DNA from: Haloarcula halobia
GTDB taxonomy: Archaea > Halobacteriota > Halobacteria > Halobacteriales > Haloarculaceae
Assembly (NCBI RefSeq): GCF_029338255.1
Contig: NZ_CP119787.1
Location: 1,736,001 to 1,800,000, forward strand
DNA length: 64,000 nucleotides
Direction: 5' to 3'
The notes under the pieces were generated by a model. The model had not been told where the DNA came from, did no database searches, and saw only the letters and a program-made list of their open reading frames with translations. Both the position numbers and the translations under genes were made by a program. This document shows, piece by piece, positions 1-9,283 of the stretch. Each line of letters opens with the position of its first letter. Within the stretch, counting starts at the first letter, position 1.

Positions 1-209
1 GCCCGTACTGCGAGAAGGTCGCCGACCGGCTGGACGAGCTCGACGTCGAGTACGAGACGGAGTGGGTCGAGGCGCTCCACTCGAAGCGCAACGAGGTCAA
101 ACGCGTCTCCGGCCAGCGGGGCGTGCCGGTCCTCGTCGACGAGGACCACGGCGTCACGATGGCCGAGTCGGAACGAATCCTCGAGTTCGCCGAACAGACC
201 TACGCCTGA
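1..209 (+). CDS. glutaredoxin-like thiol-disulfide protein, C-terminal part (5' end outside window)
   Basis: The visible 68 residues begin inside a CPYC redox motif; the first cysteine is inferred because the window opens with the last two bases of a TGC codon. A GVPVLVD segment (the cis-Pro loop that holds glutathione or the thiol substrate in this fold) and a final helix follow. This is the normal thioredoxin-fold order for a glutaredoxin of about 80 residues, so only some ten residues are missing. Its end overlaps the end of the convergent membrane-protein gene by 10 bp. Function as a thiol reductase is inferred from the fold and motif; the natural partner in haloarchaea is not evident. 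Confidence 0.8.
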   Translation, partial: PYCEKVADRLDELDVEYETEWVEALHSKRNEVKRVSGQRGVPVLVDEDHGVTMAESERILEFAEQTYA

Positions 210-940
210 TCGTCGTCGCCCGGTCCCGCGGTACCCGACTCGCCGCCGGCGTCGCCGTCGCCCGGTGGCCCGACCACGTCGTCAGTCGAGGACCGGCGGG
301 AGGCGGCCGTCGCTGCACCCAGGGTGACGAGCACCATCGGGAACAGGAAGAAGGCCACGAGCGTCACCGACAGCAGCGGGCGCTGTGTGGCCGTGCCGAC
401 CGTCTCTTCCTGGACCTCGAGAGCCCACCTCTGGACCAGGACGAACGTACCCACGACTCCACACAGGACGTAGCCGACGGTAACACCCGTTCCGACGAGC
501 GCGCTCTCTTCGAGGATACTCTCGGCGGGCGTCCCCGGTCGGTACGTCTCGAACAGCGCGCCGGCGGCGAAAAGCGCCACGACGGGCACGAGGAAGAACA
601 CGACCGGCGGGACCGAGGCCCCGGTCGCGAAGTAGAGGTCGTTCCCGAACGGCGACCCACCTATCTGGATGGTCGCGCGGGTCACCGTCGGCACGTGGTG
701 GGCGTTGAACAGGACGTGCCCGTACTGGATGGCGACGTCGCCAGCGGCGTTGATGGGCGCCGCGCCCCGGTCGACCGACGACGGGCCGACGACGAAGATA
801 GCCGCGATCACGAGGTACTCGACGAGGAGGGTGGCGACGGCCGCAAGCCCCGCCGGGAGCCACGGGAAGGCCCGGACCGATGGCGCGAGCAGGTGGTCGT
901 CGGTCGATGCGTCGGCTGGCTCGGCGTGGTCTGTGGTCAC
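200..940 (-). CDS. haloarchaeal membrane protein, about four TM helices, unknown function
   Basis: This 246-residue protein has an acidic N-terminus, then hydrophobic segments near residues 32-52, 109-130, 147-170 and 190-212, and a soluble Gly/Asp-rich C-terminal tail. No enzymatic motif is visible. It converges on the glutaredoxin gene with a short overlap and lies upstream of msrB with an 86 bp gap on the same strand. I do not recognise a characterised family. It is probably one of the conserved haloarchaeal integral membrane proteins without assigned role. Confidence 0.72.
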   Translation of the reverse strand: MTTDHAEPADASTDDHLLAPSVRAFPWLPAGLAAVATLLVEYLVIAAIFVVGPSSVDRGAAPINAAGDVAIQYGHVLFNAHHVPTVTRATIQIGGSPFGNDLYFATGASVPPVVFFLVPVVALFAAGALFETYRPGTPAESILEESALVGTGVTVGYVLCGVVGTFVLVQRWALEVQEETVGTATQRPLLSVTLVAFFLFPMVLVTLGAATAASRRSSTDDVVGPPGDGDAGGESGTAGPGDDDQA

Positions 941-1026
941 AGCGCAACTCTATCCCTGTGACCGTCACACACCACCGAAAGCGTTGCGGTGGATTCGGCG
1001 GCCTCCTGTCGGCCCCCCTGGTGGTC

Positions 1027-1437
1027 TCACTCGTCGTCGGGCACGAACTCCAGCGCGGCGCCGTTGATGCAGTACCGTTTGCCCGTCGGGTCGGGGCCGT
1101 CGTCGAAGACGTGTCCCAGGTGGCCCTCGCAGGTCGCACAGACGACCTCCGTGCGGCGCATCCCGTGGCTGGTGTCGCGTCGCGTCTCGACGGTGCCCGT
1201 CTCGAGCACGTCCCAGAAGCTCGGCCACCCGGTGCCCGACTCGAACTTCTCCCCGCTGTCGAACAGCTCGGCGCCACACCCCGCGCAGGTGAACACGCCG
1301 CCGTCCTTGACATCGAGCAGGTCGCTGCTGAACCGCGGTTCGGTACCCGCCTCGCGGAGGATGCGGTACTCCTCGTCGGTCAGCAGTTCGCGCCACTCGG
1401 CGTCGTTCTCCGGGAGTTCTCCCTCGGATTCACTCAT
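1027..1437 (-). CDS. msrB: peptide-methionine (R)-S-oxide reductase MsrB
   Basis: MsrB reduces methionine-R-sulfoxide in oxidised proteins. The 136-residue product carries two structural-zinc CxxC pairs (CAGC and CATC), the GTGWPSF signature, GHLGHVF, and the C-terminal catalytic cysteine in RYCINGAALEF. This is the complete single-domain layout of the family. The ATG at 1437 starts MSESEGELPENDAEW, directly upstream of the domain. An in-frame extension runs further upstream but is not acidic and overlaps the ABC transporter region, so it was rejected. The gene stands alone between the membrane protein and the peptide transporter operon. Confidence 0.95.
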   Translation of the reverse strand: MSESEGELPENDAEWRELLTDEEYRILREAGTEPRFSSDLLDVKDGGVFTCAGCGAELFDSGEKFESGTGWPSFWDVLETGTVETRRDTSHGMRRTEVVCATCEGHLGHVFDDGPDPTGKRYCINGAALEFVPDDE

Positions 1438-1534
1438 AGGACAGTATTGGTGCTGGGTGGACATAAGCGCCCGGCGAGTAGTGGCTTCTTTCCGGGGACC
1501 CCGGTCCCGGAATCGACCGACCGACACGCCTGAC

Positions 1535-2851
1535 TCACCGCTCGGGCGCGGACGTATCGGCCGGGCGGGTACTGTCCCCGTCGGACTCGACGAGGTGGCA
1601 CGCCGCCCGGTGGTCGTCGTCGACCCACGTCTCCGGCGGTGCCTCGCGGGCACACACCGTCGGGAACGCCTCGAGGAGGCGCTCGTGGGCCCGGTCGTCC
1701 GCCCCGTCGACGACGAGTTCGAGCGCGTCGCGCAGAACCGCGTCGGCCTCCGGGTCAGCGAGGCTGGCCGGAATGTCGAACTCCTCGCGGACGGCGTCGC
1801 GGACCTGGCCGTCGGTGACCGCCTCGACGGGGACTCCAGCCGACGCGGCGACGAACTCGCGGACGCCAGCCTGGTCGATCCCCACCGACGCGAGGCGCTG
1901 ACGGAAGTCGAGGACGGCCCGCCAGGCGGACTGCTCGAGGTCGTACCCCTCGGGCGGGATGACCTTCGGACAGCGGGTGTGGAACCGGCACCCGCTCGGA
2001 GGCGCACTCGCGGAGGGGACGTCCCCGGAGAGGCGGACGCGCTGGCCGCGCTCGCGCGGGTCGATGGTCGGTATCGAGGCGACGAGCACCTCCGTGTATG
2101 GGTGTCGCGGCGACGTGAACAGTTGCTCGGTGGGCGCCTGCTCGACGATCTCGCCTACGTACATCACGGCCGTCCGGTCACAGACCTCCCGGACGACGCT
2201 CATGTCGTGGCTGATGAGCAACAGACCCAGGCCGAACTCGGCCTGGAGGTCCTCGATGAGGGTCAGAATCTCGGACTTGACCGAGACGTCCAGCGCGCTG
2301 GTCGGTTCGTCGGCGATGAGCACGTCCGGATTGAGCACGAGCGCGCGGGCCAGCGCGATGCGTTGTTTCTGCCCGCCCGAGAACTCGTGGGGGTACCGGT
2401 CGACGTCGTCGGCAGACAGGCCCACCCGCTCCAGCAGGTCCTGTGTGACCTCCCGGCGGAGCGCGCGGTCGGCGACGCCGTGGACGACGAGCGGTTCGGC
2501 GACGGACTCGCCGATGGTCATCCGCGGGTCGAAGCTGGCGCTCGGATCCTGGAATATCATCTGGACGTTGCGTCGGTAGGCCTTGAGGTCGCTCCCGGTC
2601 ACGTCGGTGACGTCTTCCCCCTCGAAGCGGATGGCCCCACCCGTCGGTTCCTCCAGCCTGACCATCGTCCGGGCCGCCGTCGACTTTCCGCACCCGGATT
2701 CGCCGACGAGGCCGACCGTCTCGCCGCGTTGGACCGTCAGGTCGATGCCGTCGACGGCCCTGACCGCGCCGACCTGCCGCCTGAGCACGCCTTCGGTGAT
2801 CGGGAAGTGTTTCTCCAGGCCCTCGATTTCGAACAGCGGCGGGTCACGCAT
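1535..2851 (-). CDS. dppF: oligopeptide/dipeptide ABC transporter ATP-binding protein (DppF/OppF type)
   Basis: This 438-residue ATPase powers peptide import as the second nucleotide-binding subunit. It shows Walker A GESGCGKST, the signature FSGGQKQRIALARAL and Walker B VLIADEPTSALD. The C-terminal oligopeptide-transporter extension with CRFHTRCP is present, but about 85-90 residues of acidic helical sequence separate that Cys pair from the later VCA and ACH cysteines, where the usual family has a short linker. The ATG at 2851 overlaps the upstream dppD stop by 8 bp; the longer reading frame before it is a shadow of dppD. It is the last gene of a five-gene operon. Confidence 0.92.
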   Translation of the reverse strand: MRDPPLFEIEGLEKHFPITEGVLRRQVGAVRAVDGIDLTVQRGETVGLVGESGCGKSTAARTMVRLEEPTGGAIRFEGEDVTDVTGSDLKAYRRNVQMIFQDPSASFDPRMTIGESVAEPLVVHGVADRALRREVTQDLLERVGLSADDVDRYPHEFSGGQKQRIALARALVLNPDVLIADEPTSALDVSVKSEILTLIEDLQAEFGLGLLLISHDMSVVREVCDRTAVMYVGEIVEQAPTEQLFTSPRHPYTEVLVASIPTIDPRERGQRVRLSGDVPSASAPPSGCRFHTRCPKVIPPEGYDLEQSAWRAVLDFRQRLASVGIDQAGVREFVAASAGVPVEAVTDGQVRDAVREEFDIPASLADPEADAVLRDALELVVDGADDRAHERLLEAFPTVCAREAPPETWVDDDHRAACHLVESDGDSTRPADTSAPER

Positions 2852-3899
2852 CGTGCGCGCCCTCCTCGTGGCCGTTGCGGAGCACCTCGGGGTCGCCGTC
2901 GGGCCCGTAGTACACGCAGGAGGCGTCCTGCCCGTCGCCGACGTCGTACAGCGGGGGCTGGCCCCCGGCGTGACAGTCCTCGCGGGCGAAGTCACACCGA
3001 CCGGCGAACCGACAGCCAGGCGCCGGGTCGCGCAGGTCCGGGAGCGCCCCCTCGATAGCCCGGAGGTCCCGCCCCCGGCCGGGGAGACAGTCGAACATCG
3101 CCATGGTGTAGGGGTGGGCCGGCGCGTCGAAGACGTCGTAGACGCCCCCGCGTTCCATCACCCGGCCGGCGTACATCACGACCACGCGGTCGGCCAGCTC
3201 GGCGACCACGCCCAGGTCGTGGGTGATGAGCAGGATGGACATGCCGAACTCCGCCTGAATCTCCTCTAAGAGGTCCAGCAGCTGTGCCTGGATGGTGACG
3301 TCGAGCGCGGTGGTCGGTTCGTCGGCGACGAGCAGGTCCGGGCTCGAGGCCAGCGCCATCGCGACGACCACGCGCTGGCGCATCCCGCCCGAGAACTCGT
3401 GTGGGTACTCGTCGTACCGGCTCGTCGCGTCGGGGATGCCCACCCGGTCCAAGAGCGTTATCGCCCGCTCGCGGGCCGCCCTGTCCCCGACGTCCTCGTG
3501 GGTCTGGATGGCCTCCCGGATCTGCCAGCCGACGGTGAAACAGTGGTTCAGGGCGTCCTGTGGGTTCTGGAAGACGTGGGCGATGCGGTCACCGCGAACG
3601 TTCCGGAGCTCTCGCTCCGAGAGGTCCAGCAGGTTCCGCCCCTCGAGCTCGACCCTGCCATCGAGGATGCGCCCCGGCGGCGTCGGAATCAGCTTCGTGA
3701 TCGTCTCGGCGGTGACCGTCTTCCCGCTGCCGCTCTCGCCGACGATACAGACCGTCTCGCCGCGCCCGACGTCGAAGGAGACGTCGTCGACGGCCCGGAG
3801 CGTTCCCCGCTCGGTCTCGAACTCGACGGTGAGGTGCCGGACCGACAGCAGCGGGTCGTCTGTCCCCCGGTCGGCCCTCCGCTCTCGCTGTCCGCTCAT
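2844..3899 (-). CDS. dppD: oligopeptide/dipeptide ABC transporter ATP-binding protein (DppD/OppD type)
   Basis: This is the partner ATPase of dppF, 351 residues. Visible motifs are Walker A GESGSGKT, signature FSGGMRQRVVVAMAL, Walker B LLVADEPTTALD and the H-loop LLITHDLGV. The C-terminal peptide-transporter domain keeps its four-cysteine pattern (CRFAGRCDFAREDC), with no insertion, unlike dppF. The ATG at 3899 overlaps the dppC stop by 4 bp, which supports translational coupling. The longer in-frame extension upstream is a shadow of the permease gene and lacks haloarchaeal composition. Confidence 0.93.
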   Translation of the reverse strand: MSGQRERRADRGTDDPLLSVRHLTVEFETERGTLRAVDDVSFDVGRGETVCIVGESGSGKTVTAETITKLIPTPPGRILDGRVELEGRNLLDLSERELRNVRGDRIAHVFQNPQDALNHCFTVGWQIREAIQTHEDVGDRAARERAITLLDRVGIPDATSRYDEYPHEFSGGMRQRVVVAMALASSPDLLVADEPTTALDVTIQAQLLDLLEEIQAEFGMSILLITHDLGVVAELADRVVVMYAGRVMERGGVYDVFDAPAHPYTMAMFDCLPGRGRDLRAIEGALPDLRDPAPGCRFAGRCDFAREDCHAGGQPPLYDVGDGQDASCVYYGPDGDPEVLRNGHEEGAHDA

Positions 3900-5074
3900 C
3901 GGTCCACCTCCGAGCGCGGATCCAGCGCGTCGCGGAACGCGTCGCCCACGAAGTTGAAGGCGAGAATGGTCAAAAAGAGGAAGACGCCGGGGAGGGTCGA
4001 GACCCACCAGGCCGTCCGGAGGTCCGAGCGCCCGGCGGCGATGGTCTGGCCCCAGGAGGGAATCGTCGGGTCGCCCAGCGAGAGGAAGGCCAGGCCGGCC
4101 TCGAAGAGGATGAGGCCGGGAATCAGCAGTGTCAGGTTCGTGATGACCGTCCCGGAGACGTTCGGGAGGATGTGCCGGCGGATGACGTGTTTGGTGTCGG
4201 CCCCGGCCGCCCGCGCGACGGCGACGTACTCGTCCTCCGAGCGCTGGAGCGCCGCGCTGCGGACCAGGCGGGCGGTCCCGCCCCAGCTGAACAGGCCGAA
4301 GACGAGGATGAACATCAGGAGGCTCCCGCCGAAGAGAAAGATGAGCAGCAGGTACAGCAGGAAGGAGGGGAAGACCTGCTGGATGTCGACGTAGCGCATC
4401 AGCACCTCGTCGACGAGGCCGCCGACGTAGGCGGCCACGGTGCCGACCGTCGCGCCGATGCTGATGATGAGAAAGGAGGTGATGAGGCCGATGCGTATCG
4501 AGACGCGCATCCCGAGCACCACGAGCGCGAGGATGTCTTTGCCGTTGCCCGTCGTCCCCAGCGGGAACTGCCAGCTGCCCCGACACCGACCGCCGACTGT
4601 CTCGCCGACACACTGCAGCGGGATGGAACTGTCGACGGCGAACCCGACCGGCGGCTGGAAGCTCTGTGTCAGTTCGACGGACGGTTTCGTGACGACGAGG
4701 GGGCCGACGAGCCCCAGGACGACGACGACGGCCAGATATCCGAGGCTGACCACCGCCGCCCGGTTCTTGCGGAACTGCCGCCAGTAGTGGGCGGTCATCC
4801 GCCGGTGGGTCGCCAGCGGGACGACGAAGTAGAAGCCAAACAGCGCCAGCGAGAGCAGGAACAGCCAGTCCAGCTGGGTGAGATCCCAGCCGTTCCGGAG
4901 GACGGGGTTGGGCGAGAACAGCGGTGCCCCGCGGGTGTAGTCGTACGCGAAGGCCACGCCGAGTGCCGCGAGCGTCGCCAGGAAGCCCGCGGTCTGGCGA
5001 CTCATCACGACCCCCCGGTCTGCCTCCCAGTCGATGTCCTCGAACCGCCGTCTGGGGGTGTCCGAACCCATCAC
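3896..5074 (-). CDS. dppC: oligopeptide/dipeptide ABC transporter permease (DppC type)
   Basis: This 392-residue membrane permease forms half of the peptide channel. Two N-terminal hydrophobic segments (about residues 27-45 and 72-88) precede the usual OppC N-domain at MTAHYWRQFRKNRAAV and a further TM helix. The MetI-like core follows with several helices and the EAA loop around EYVAVARAAGADTKHVIRRH. The extra N-terminal helices make it longer than most DppC proteins (about 300 residues), a form common in haloarchaea. It overlaps dppD and dppB by 4 bp each. Confidence 0.92.
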   Translation of the reverse strand: MMGSDTPRRRFEDIDWEADRGVVMSRQTAGFLATLAALGVAFAYDYTRGAPLFSPNPVLRNGWDLTQLDWLFLLSLALFGFYFVVPLATHRRMTAHYWRQFRKNRAAVVSLGYLAVVVVLGLVGPLVVTKPSVELTQSFQPPVGFAVDSSIPLQCVGETVGGRCRGSWQFPLGTTGNGKDILALVVLGMRVSIRIGLITSFLIISIGATVGTVAAYVGGLVDEVLMRYVDIQQVFPSFLLYLLLIFLFGGSLLMFILVFGLFSWGGTARLVRSAALQRSEDEYVAVARAAGADTKHVIRRHILPNVSGTVITNLTLLIPGLILFEAGLAFLSLGDPTIPSWGQTIAAGRSDLRTAWWVSTLPGVFLFLTILAFNFVGDAFRDALDPRSEVDR

Positions 5075-6039
5075 CGATCACCGTAGTCGATTCGGGGGTC
5101 CAAGACCGTGTAGGCGATGTCCTGCAGCAGGTTCCCGACGATGGCGACGAACACGCCGATGAGCGTCGTCGCGAGCACCAGCGGCGTGTCCTGTGTCTGG
5201 ATGGCCCTGAAACTCAGCTGGCCGAGCCCCGGGATGCCGAAGACGACCTCCACGAGGTAGGAACTCGCGATGAACAGGCCAAGCAGGTCCGCGACCAGGA
5301 TGGTCGAGAGCGGGACTGCCGCGGGTCGCAGGACGTGCAAGAGCAGGATGCGGCGGTCCGAGACGCCCTTGGCCTTGGCCGTCTTCGTGAACGTGGCCTC
5401 GACGTACTCCAGGGCCTCCGCGCGGGTGTAGCGGGTCAGGCTGGCTATCGACCCCGTGGTGAGGACGAACACGGGGAGGACCAGCTGCCTGACGTTCTCG
5501 AGGCTGAAGACGGGCGCGTCCGGGTTGAAGACGATGGGCACCAGGTCGAGGTGGACCCCGAAGAGGACCAGCAGGATGATGCCGAACCAGAAGTTCGGGA
5601 TGGCGTACCCGAAGAAGGCGGCGAACGTCGCGGCGTAGTCGAACCGGGAGTGCTGGTGGGTCGCCGAGTACAGGCCGATGCCGAGACCGAACGCCACGGT
5701 CAGTATCGTCCACGGGACGGAGTACATCACCGTGTAGGGGAGCGCCTCCATGATGGCCTCGGTCACCGGCTGGCCCCGCGAGGTGCTGTAGCCCCAGTTC
5801 CCCGTCGCCATGTTCGTCATGTAACTGCTGTACTGTTCCCAGAGTGGCCGGTCGAGGCCGCGCTGGGCCTCGACGGCCTCTTTCGCGGCCTCGGCGTCCC
5901 CGCCGCCCGCGGCCGCCTGGAACTGGATTGACGCCAGCGCCTGCTGCTGTGTCACGAACAGCAGCGCCCAGGTGATAGAGAGGATGATGAACGTTGCGAC
6001 GACCGCCCACAGCAGGCGTCTCGCGACGTACCACCTCAT
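5071..6039 (-). CDS. dppB: oligopeptide/dipeptide ABC transporter permease (DppB type)
   Basis: This 322-residue permease pairs with DppC. It has a TM helix at the very N-terminus (RRLLWAVVATFIILSITW), a large extracytoplasmic loop, and the binding-protein-dependent transport core with an EAA-type loop around EALEYVEATFTKTAKAKGVS. I chose the ATG at 6039, which forms a 4 bp overlap with the stop of the binding-protein gene. A start ten codons upstream would lie inside the preceding gene. The order binding protein-B-C-D-F is the classic peptide transporter operon. Confidence 0.92.
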   Translation of the reverse strand: MRWYVARRLLWAVVATFIILSITWALLFVTQQQALASIQFQAAAGGGDAEAAKEAVEAQRGLDRPLWEQYSSYMTNMATGNWGYSTSRGQPVTEAIMEALPYTVMYSVPWTILTVAFGLGIGLYSATHQHSRFDYAATFAAFFGYAIPNFWFGIILLVLFGVHLDLVPIVFNPDAPVFSLENVRQLVLPVFVLTTGSIASLTRYTRAEALEYVEATFTKTAKAKGVSDRRILLLHVLRPAAVPLSTILVADLLGLFIASSYLVEVVFGIPGLGQLSFRAIQTQDTPLVLATTLIGVFVAIVGNLLQDIAYTVLDPRIDYGDR

Positions 6040-7928
6040 CTGTCGAAGTAGTACGTCTGTGAGTTCCACCCGCTGGCGAAGGTCTCGGACGGGCCGACGA
6101 GCTCGTCCTGGGCGCCCGTGATGTCCGACTCCATGATGAGGAAGCCGAAGGGCTGTTCGCGGGCGAGTCTCCGGAACACCTCGCCGTAGAGTTCACGGCG
6201 CGCCTCCTCGTCGACGGTCCGGGAGGCCTCCGCGTACAGTTCGGGGATGTTCGACTCGGGGACGTAGCCGAAGTAGTTGACGCTGCCCTGCTCCTGGAAG
6301 AAGACGGCGCTGGAACTGGGCGTCCGCGGGTAGGTGTTGAACCCGAGCACGATGGACATGTCCCACGGTTCCTGGCCGACCGAGACGTCCCGGGGGCCGC
6401 CGTTGAAGAGTCCGGCGCTCCAGGGCACCTCCTCGCCCTCCGGCGGACTGTTCGCGGCGTAGTTCTGCTGGAAGGTGTTGCCCGGGACCGTCTGTATCTC
6501 GACGCCGACGCCGAGGTTCCGTTCGACCTCCTGTTTGATGAGCTCGGCGAGGGTCTGGTTGGTCTCGCTCGCGGAGCTGGCAAACAGGGAGAGCGACACG
6601 TCCTCCCCGTCGGGGCCGACCAGCGTGTCGCCGTCGTAGCGGTAGTCGGTATCCTCGATACCCCGACGCATCCGCTGCCTGGCGACCTCGCTGCCGTACA
6701 GGTCGCCGGTCCCGAAGGTGTACTGGTCCATCCCCTCCGAGACGTACCACTTCGAGAACTGCGGTTGCATGGTGTAGGCCGGTTCCGCGTACCCACGATA
6801 GAGGTTCTCCGCGAGCGTCTGCTTGTTGATGGCCATCGCGAACGCCTGCCTGACCGGAATCTCGCGGAACAGCTCCCAGCCGTTGGCCCGCATGTTGTAC
6901 TTGATGGCCTGGACGAACGGCTGTGGCTGGACGTAGACGTCGACGCTCCCTAACTCCTGGAATTCCGTGGCGTTCTTCGGCGGGATGCCGACCGACGTGA
7001 CCTCCCCTTCGCGCAATGCGTTGAGCCGGGAGGACTCCTCCGGGATGACCTGTATCCGGTAGGACTCGAAGTACGGGACGTTCGACCACTCCTCCCCCAG
7101 CCCCTCGACGTCGCGGAGATAGTAGTCCTCGTTGCGCGTGGTGCGGAACTGCGACTCCCGGTTCCACTCCTCGAAGGTGTAGGGCCCGAGGTTCCCCGTA
7201 TACTGGAGGTTCAGTAACTCCTCGTCCTGCTGGAGGCCAACCGCGTCCTTCTCGGGGACGTACTTCTCGAGGAGTCCCTTCGGCAGGCAGTTCTGGCCCC
7301 ACAGAATCGGTTTCAGCGGGAACGTCGGGTCCACCTCCGGCAGCCGAATCTCGAAGGTGAGCTCGTCCACCTGCTCGACAGGTATCGGCTCGCCCTGGCG
7401 GAACCAGTCGGTGGCGCTGGTGTAGCCCGCCCAGTTGTCCTCGCCCTGGAACACGTTGCGGATCATGTACACCCAGTCCTCGGCGGTCATCTGCCCGTAG
7501 CCGCCGCCCCACTGGAGGTTGTCACGGAGCGTAATCCGGTAGGTCTGCCCGTCCTCCGTCGAGGGTTCGGCCCACAGCGGGAACACGTTCTGGTCGTCGT
7601 CGACGGCCCACGCCCCGTCGAGCGTCAGATCCACGTACGCACCCGAGGTTGTGTCGTTCGTGTAGAGCCAGTTCAGGCCGTTGGCGTCCGACCCCGCGAC
7701 GCCGACGAACTCGCCGGAGGGCTGACGCGCCCCCGACCCGTCGGTCGAACCGCCGTTGCCAGACTGCTCGGTCTGGGTCGGCCGGGCGTCGCCACCACTA
7801 TCGCTCTCGCCACCGCCGAAGAGTCCACAGCCGGCGACGGACGCCGTCGCGCCGACCCCGAGCGTTTTTAAGAGGTCACGCCGATTCGGTCGGTAGAGCG
7901 ACGACGGTTCCGAATCCCTGCTTGACAT
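6036..7928 (-). CDS. dppA: ABC peptide transporter substrate-binding lipoprotein (family 5)
   Basis: This 630-residue extracellular receptor captures peptides and hands them to DppBC. The N-terminus has a Tat motif (NRRDLLKTLGVG) followed by the lipobox ASVAGC, so it is exported folded and probably lipid-anchored. A low-complexity Gly/Ser/Asp linker follows, then a complete SBP_bac_5 domain. It is the first gene of the leftward operon and ends overlapping dppB. The closest substrate (peptide, nickel or sugar oligomer) cannot be decided by reading; the dpp naming rests on operon structure. Confidence 0.92.
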   Translation of the reverse strand: MSSRDSEPSSLYRPNRRDLLKTLGVGATASVAGCGLFGGGESDSGGDARPTQTEQSGNGGSTDGSGARQPSGEFVGVAGSDANGLNWLYTNDTTSGAYVDLTLDGAWAVDDDQNVFPLWAEPSTEDGQTYRITLRDNLQWGGGYGQMTAEDWVYMIRNVFQGEDNWAGYTSATDWFRQGEPIPVEQVDELTFEIRLPEVDPTFPLKPILWGQNCLPKGLLEKYVPEKDAVGLQQDEELLNLQYTGNLGPYTFEEWNRESQFRTTRNEDYYLRDVEGLGEEWSNVPYFESYRIQVIPEESSRLNALREGEVTSVGIPPKNATEFQELGSVDVYVQPQPFVQAIKYNMRANGWELFREIPVRQAFAMAINKQTLAENLYRGYAEPAYTMQPQFSKWYVSEGMDQYTFGTGDLYGSEVARQRMRRGIEDTDYRYDGDTLVGPDGEDVSLSLFASSASETNQTLAELIKQEVERNLGVGVEIQTVPGNTFQQNYAANSPPEGEEVPWSAGLFNGGPRDVSVGQEPWDMSIVLGFNTYPRTPSSSAVFFQEQGSVNYFGYVPESNIPELYAEASRTVDEEARRELYGEVFRRLAREQPFGFLIMESDITGAQDELVGPSETFASGWNSQTYYFDR

Positions 7929-7948
7929 TATCTAGCGGAAAAGAACCG

Positions 7949-7964
7949 TACGATTATTAATTGT
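7949..7964 (-). promoter_or_regulatory. probable TATA element of the peptide transporter operon
   Basis: Read on the minus strand, the segment contains AATTAATAATCG in otherwise GC-rich DNA, centred about 29 bases before the dppA start codon. That distance fits a haloarchaeal promoter giving a leaderless or near-leaderless transcript. The call rests on composition and position only. Confidence 0.5.
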
Positions 7965-8036
7965 CGGTCTGTGTCGCCACCTGCGCGGCCGCGTCGGCCC
8001 CGTGACCCGCCTCCTCCAGCAGATCCCGCGTCGGCG

Positions 8037-9137
8037 TCACCGGAAGTCGTCGAGGCGCAACTGGTCCGGCGCAACGCCGCCGGGTTCGTCGGCCCCCAGG
8101 AGCCGCGGGAGGGCCGTCGTCGCGAACGTGAGGCCCACGACGAGCAGTATCGGCGCGAAGAAGAGCCCGTAAAAGCCCAGCACGACCGGGCCGAGGGTGT
8201 ACGCGAGCATCAACAACCCGACGTGCGTGTTCTCGCCGCTGAGCAGCGGTCGCAAGAGCAGGTCCGGGACCGTGTCGACCACGACCACGGCGACGGCGAG
8301 GAAGACGAGCACGAACACCAAAAGCGACGAGTCGCCGCCAAGCACGACGGGGAGCGCGGTGATGCCAGTAAGCGGGAGGTAGACGACTTTCATGCCCACG
8401 ACGGGGACCAGACTCGCGATGCCGGTCAGGGCCCCCGCCAGGGCCGGGTACGGGACCTCGACGGACGCCGGGGCCAGCGCGTTGTACCCGGAGAACGCGG
8501 CGATGGCGATGAGCGAGATGGCGACGACGTTCAACAGGTTCCCAAAGAGGACCGCCTCGAGTTCCGCGTCGACGGCCTCCAGGTACTCCCGAATCACGGC
8601 GTCGTCGTCGAAGCGCAACAGCCACTCGCGGATGCGCCCGCCGTCCACCAGGAGGTAGTAGGTGACGATGACGCTGATGAAGAGGTTCAGGAAGAAGTTC
8701 GAGACCAACGACGTCACCAGCGCCGCGTGGTCGCCGACGAACTTGATGACCGGTGAGAACTGGCCGGACTGGTAGGCTCCGTAGAGCCCCTCGATGGTCA
8801 GGTCCGGCATCGTCCCCACGTCGTCAAGCCAGGCGACGTGCGTCGCGGCCACGGTCAGGAGGTCGTACTGTTCGACGAACTGGCGGGATTCGATGACGAG
8901 CAACACGCCGGCGTAGGTCACGAGCACCAACAGCGGGAGCACGAGCGACGCCATGACGATCACCGCGCGGACGCGTGCCGGCAGTCGGAGCCGCCGCAGT
9001 GACTTGTAGAACCGCCGGGTCGAGTAATAGAGGAACACCGAAACCGTCAGCGCCGCGATGAACTGGTAGGCGAGCACCCCGATGACCAGTGTGACGAGGA
9101 CGCCAAAGAGGGCGACAACGAACCGTTTCTCGTCCAT
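8037..9137 (-). CDS. AI-2E family transporter (PerM/UPF0118)
   Basis: This 366-residue polytopic membrane protein has hydrophobic segments grouped in the family pattern: two close N-terminal helices (about 8-45), a third at about 60-80, a long soluble loop containing the ALVTSLVSNF region, then four or five C-terminal helices around SLVPVVGMKVVYLPL and LMLAYTLGPVVLGFYGLFF. The GxxxG-rich C-terminal half is typical of the family, whose members export small molecules or sodium; the substrate here is unknown. The ATG at 9137 follows a TATA-like GATAAAG segment by a short distance. The upstream in-frame extension is not acidic and was dropped. Confidence 0.88.
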   Translation of the reverse strand: MDEKRFVVALFGVLVTLVIGVLAYQFIAALTVSVFLYYSTRRFYKSLRRLRLPARVRAVIVMASLVLPLLVLVTYAGVLLVIESRQFVEQYDLLTVAATHVAWLDDVGTMPDLTIEGLYGAYQSGQFSPVIKFVGDHAALVTSLVSNFFLNLFISVIVTYYLLVDGGRIREWLLRFDDDAVIREYLEAVDAELEAVLFGNLLNVVAISLIAIAAFSGYNALAPASVEVPYPALAGALTGIASLVPVVGMKVVYLPLTGITALPVVLGGDSSLLVFVLVFLAVAVVVVDTVPDLLLRPLLSGENTHVGLLMLAYTLGPVVLGFYGLFFAPILLVVGLTFATTALPRLLGADEPGGVAPDQLRLDDFR

Positions 9138-9283
9138 ATCATCTCCTGCAGGGGGGTAGAGATAAAGTTGCGGGCGACGCGTGAGATGGTCGGAACCACG
9201 AACGGACAGTGCGCTGACAGGTCGGGCCGCGAACGCGCCGACGAGCACTGCCCGGGCGAGGCTTCGATGGCCGTCACCGGTCG

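Noticed and set aside
989-3058. 689-codon plus-strand open frame opposite msrB and the peptide transporter ATPases
   Set aside because: It is the antisense of well-supported genes; the product is Arg-rich with no motif. Such long antisense frames are normal in GC-rich haloarchaea.
5078-6796. 572-codon minus-strand frame overlapping dppB and the binding protein
   Set aside because: Out-of-frame shadow of two clear genes, rich in Arg/Ser/Pro and not acidic.
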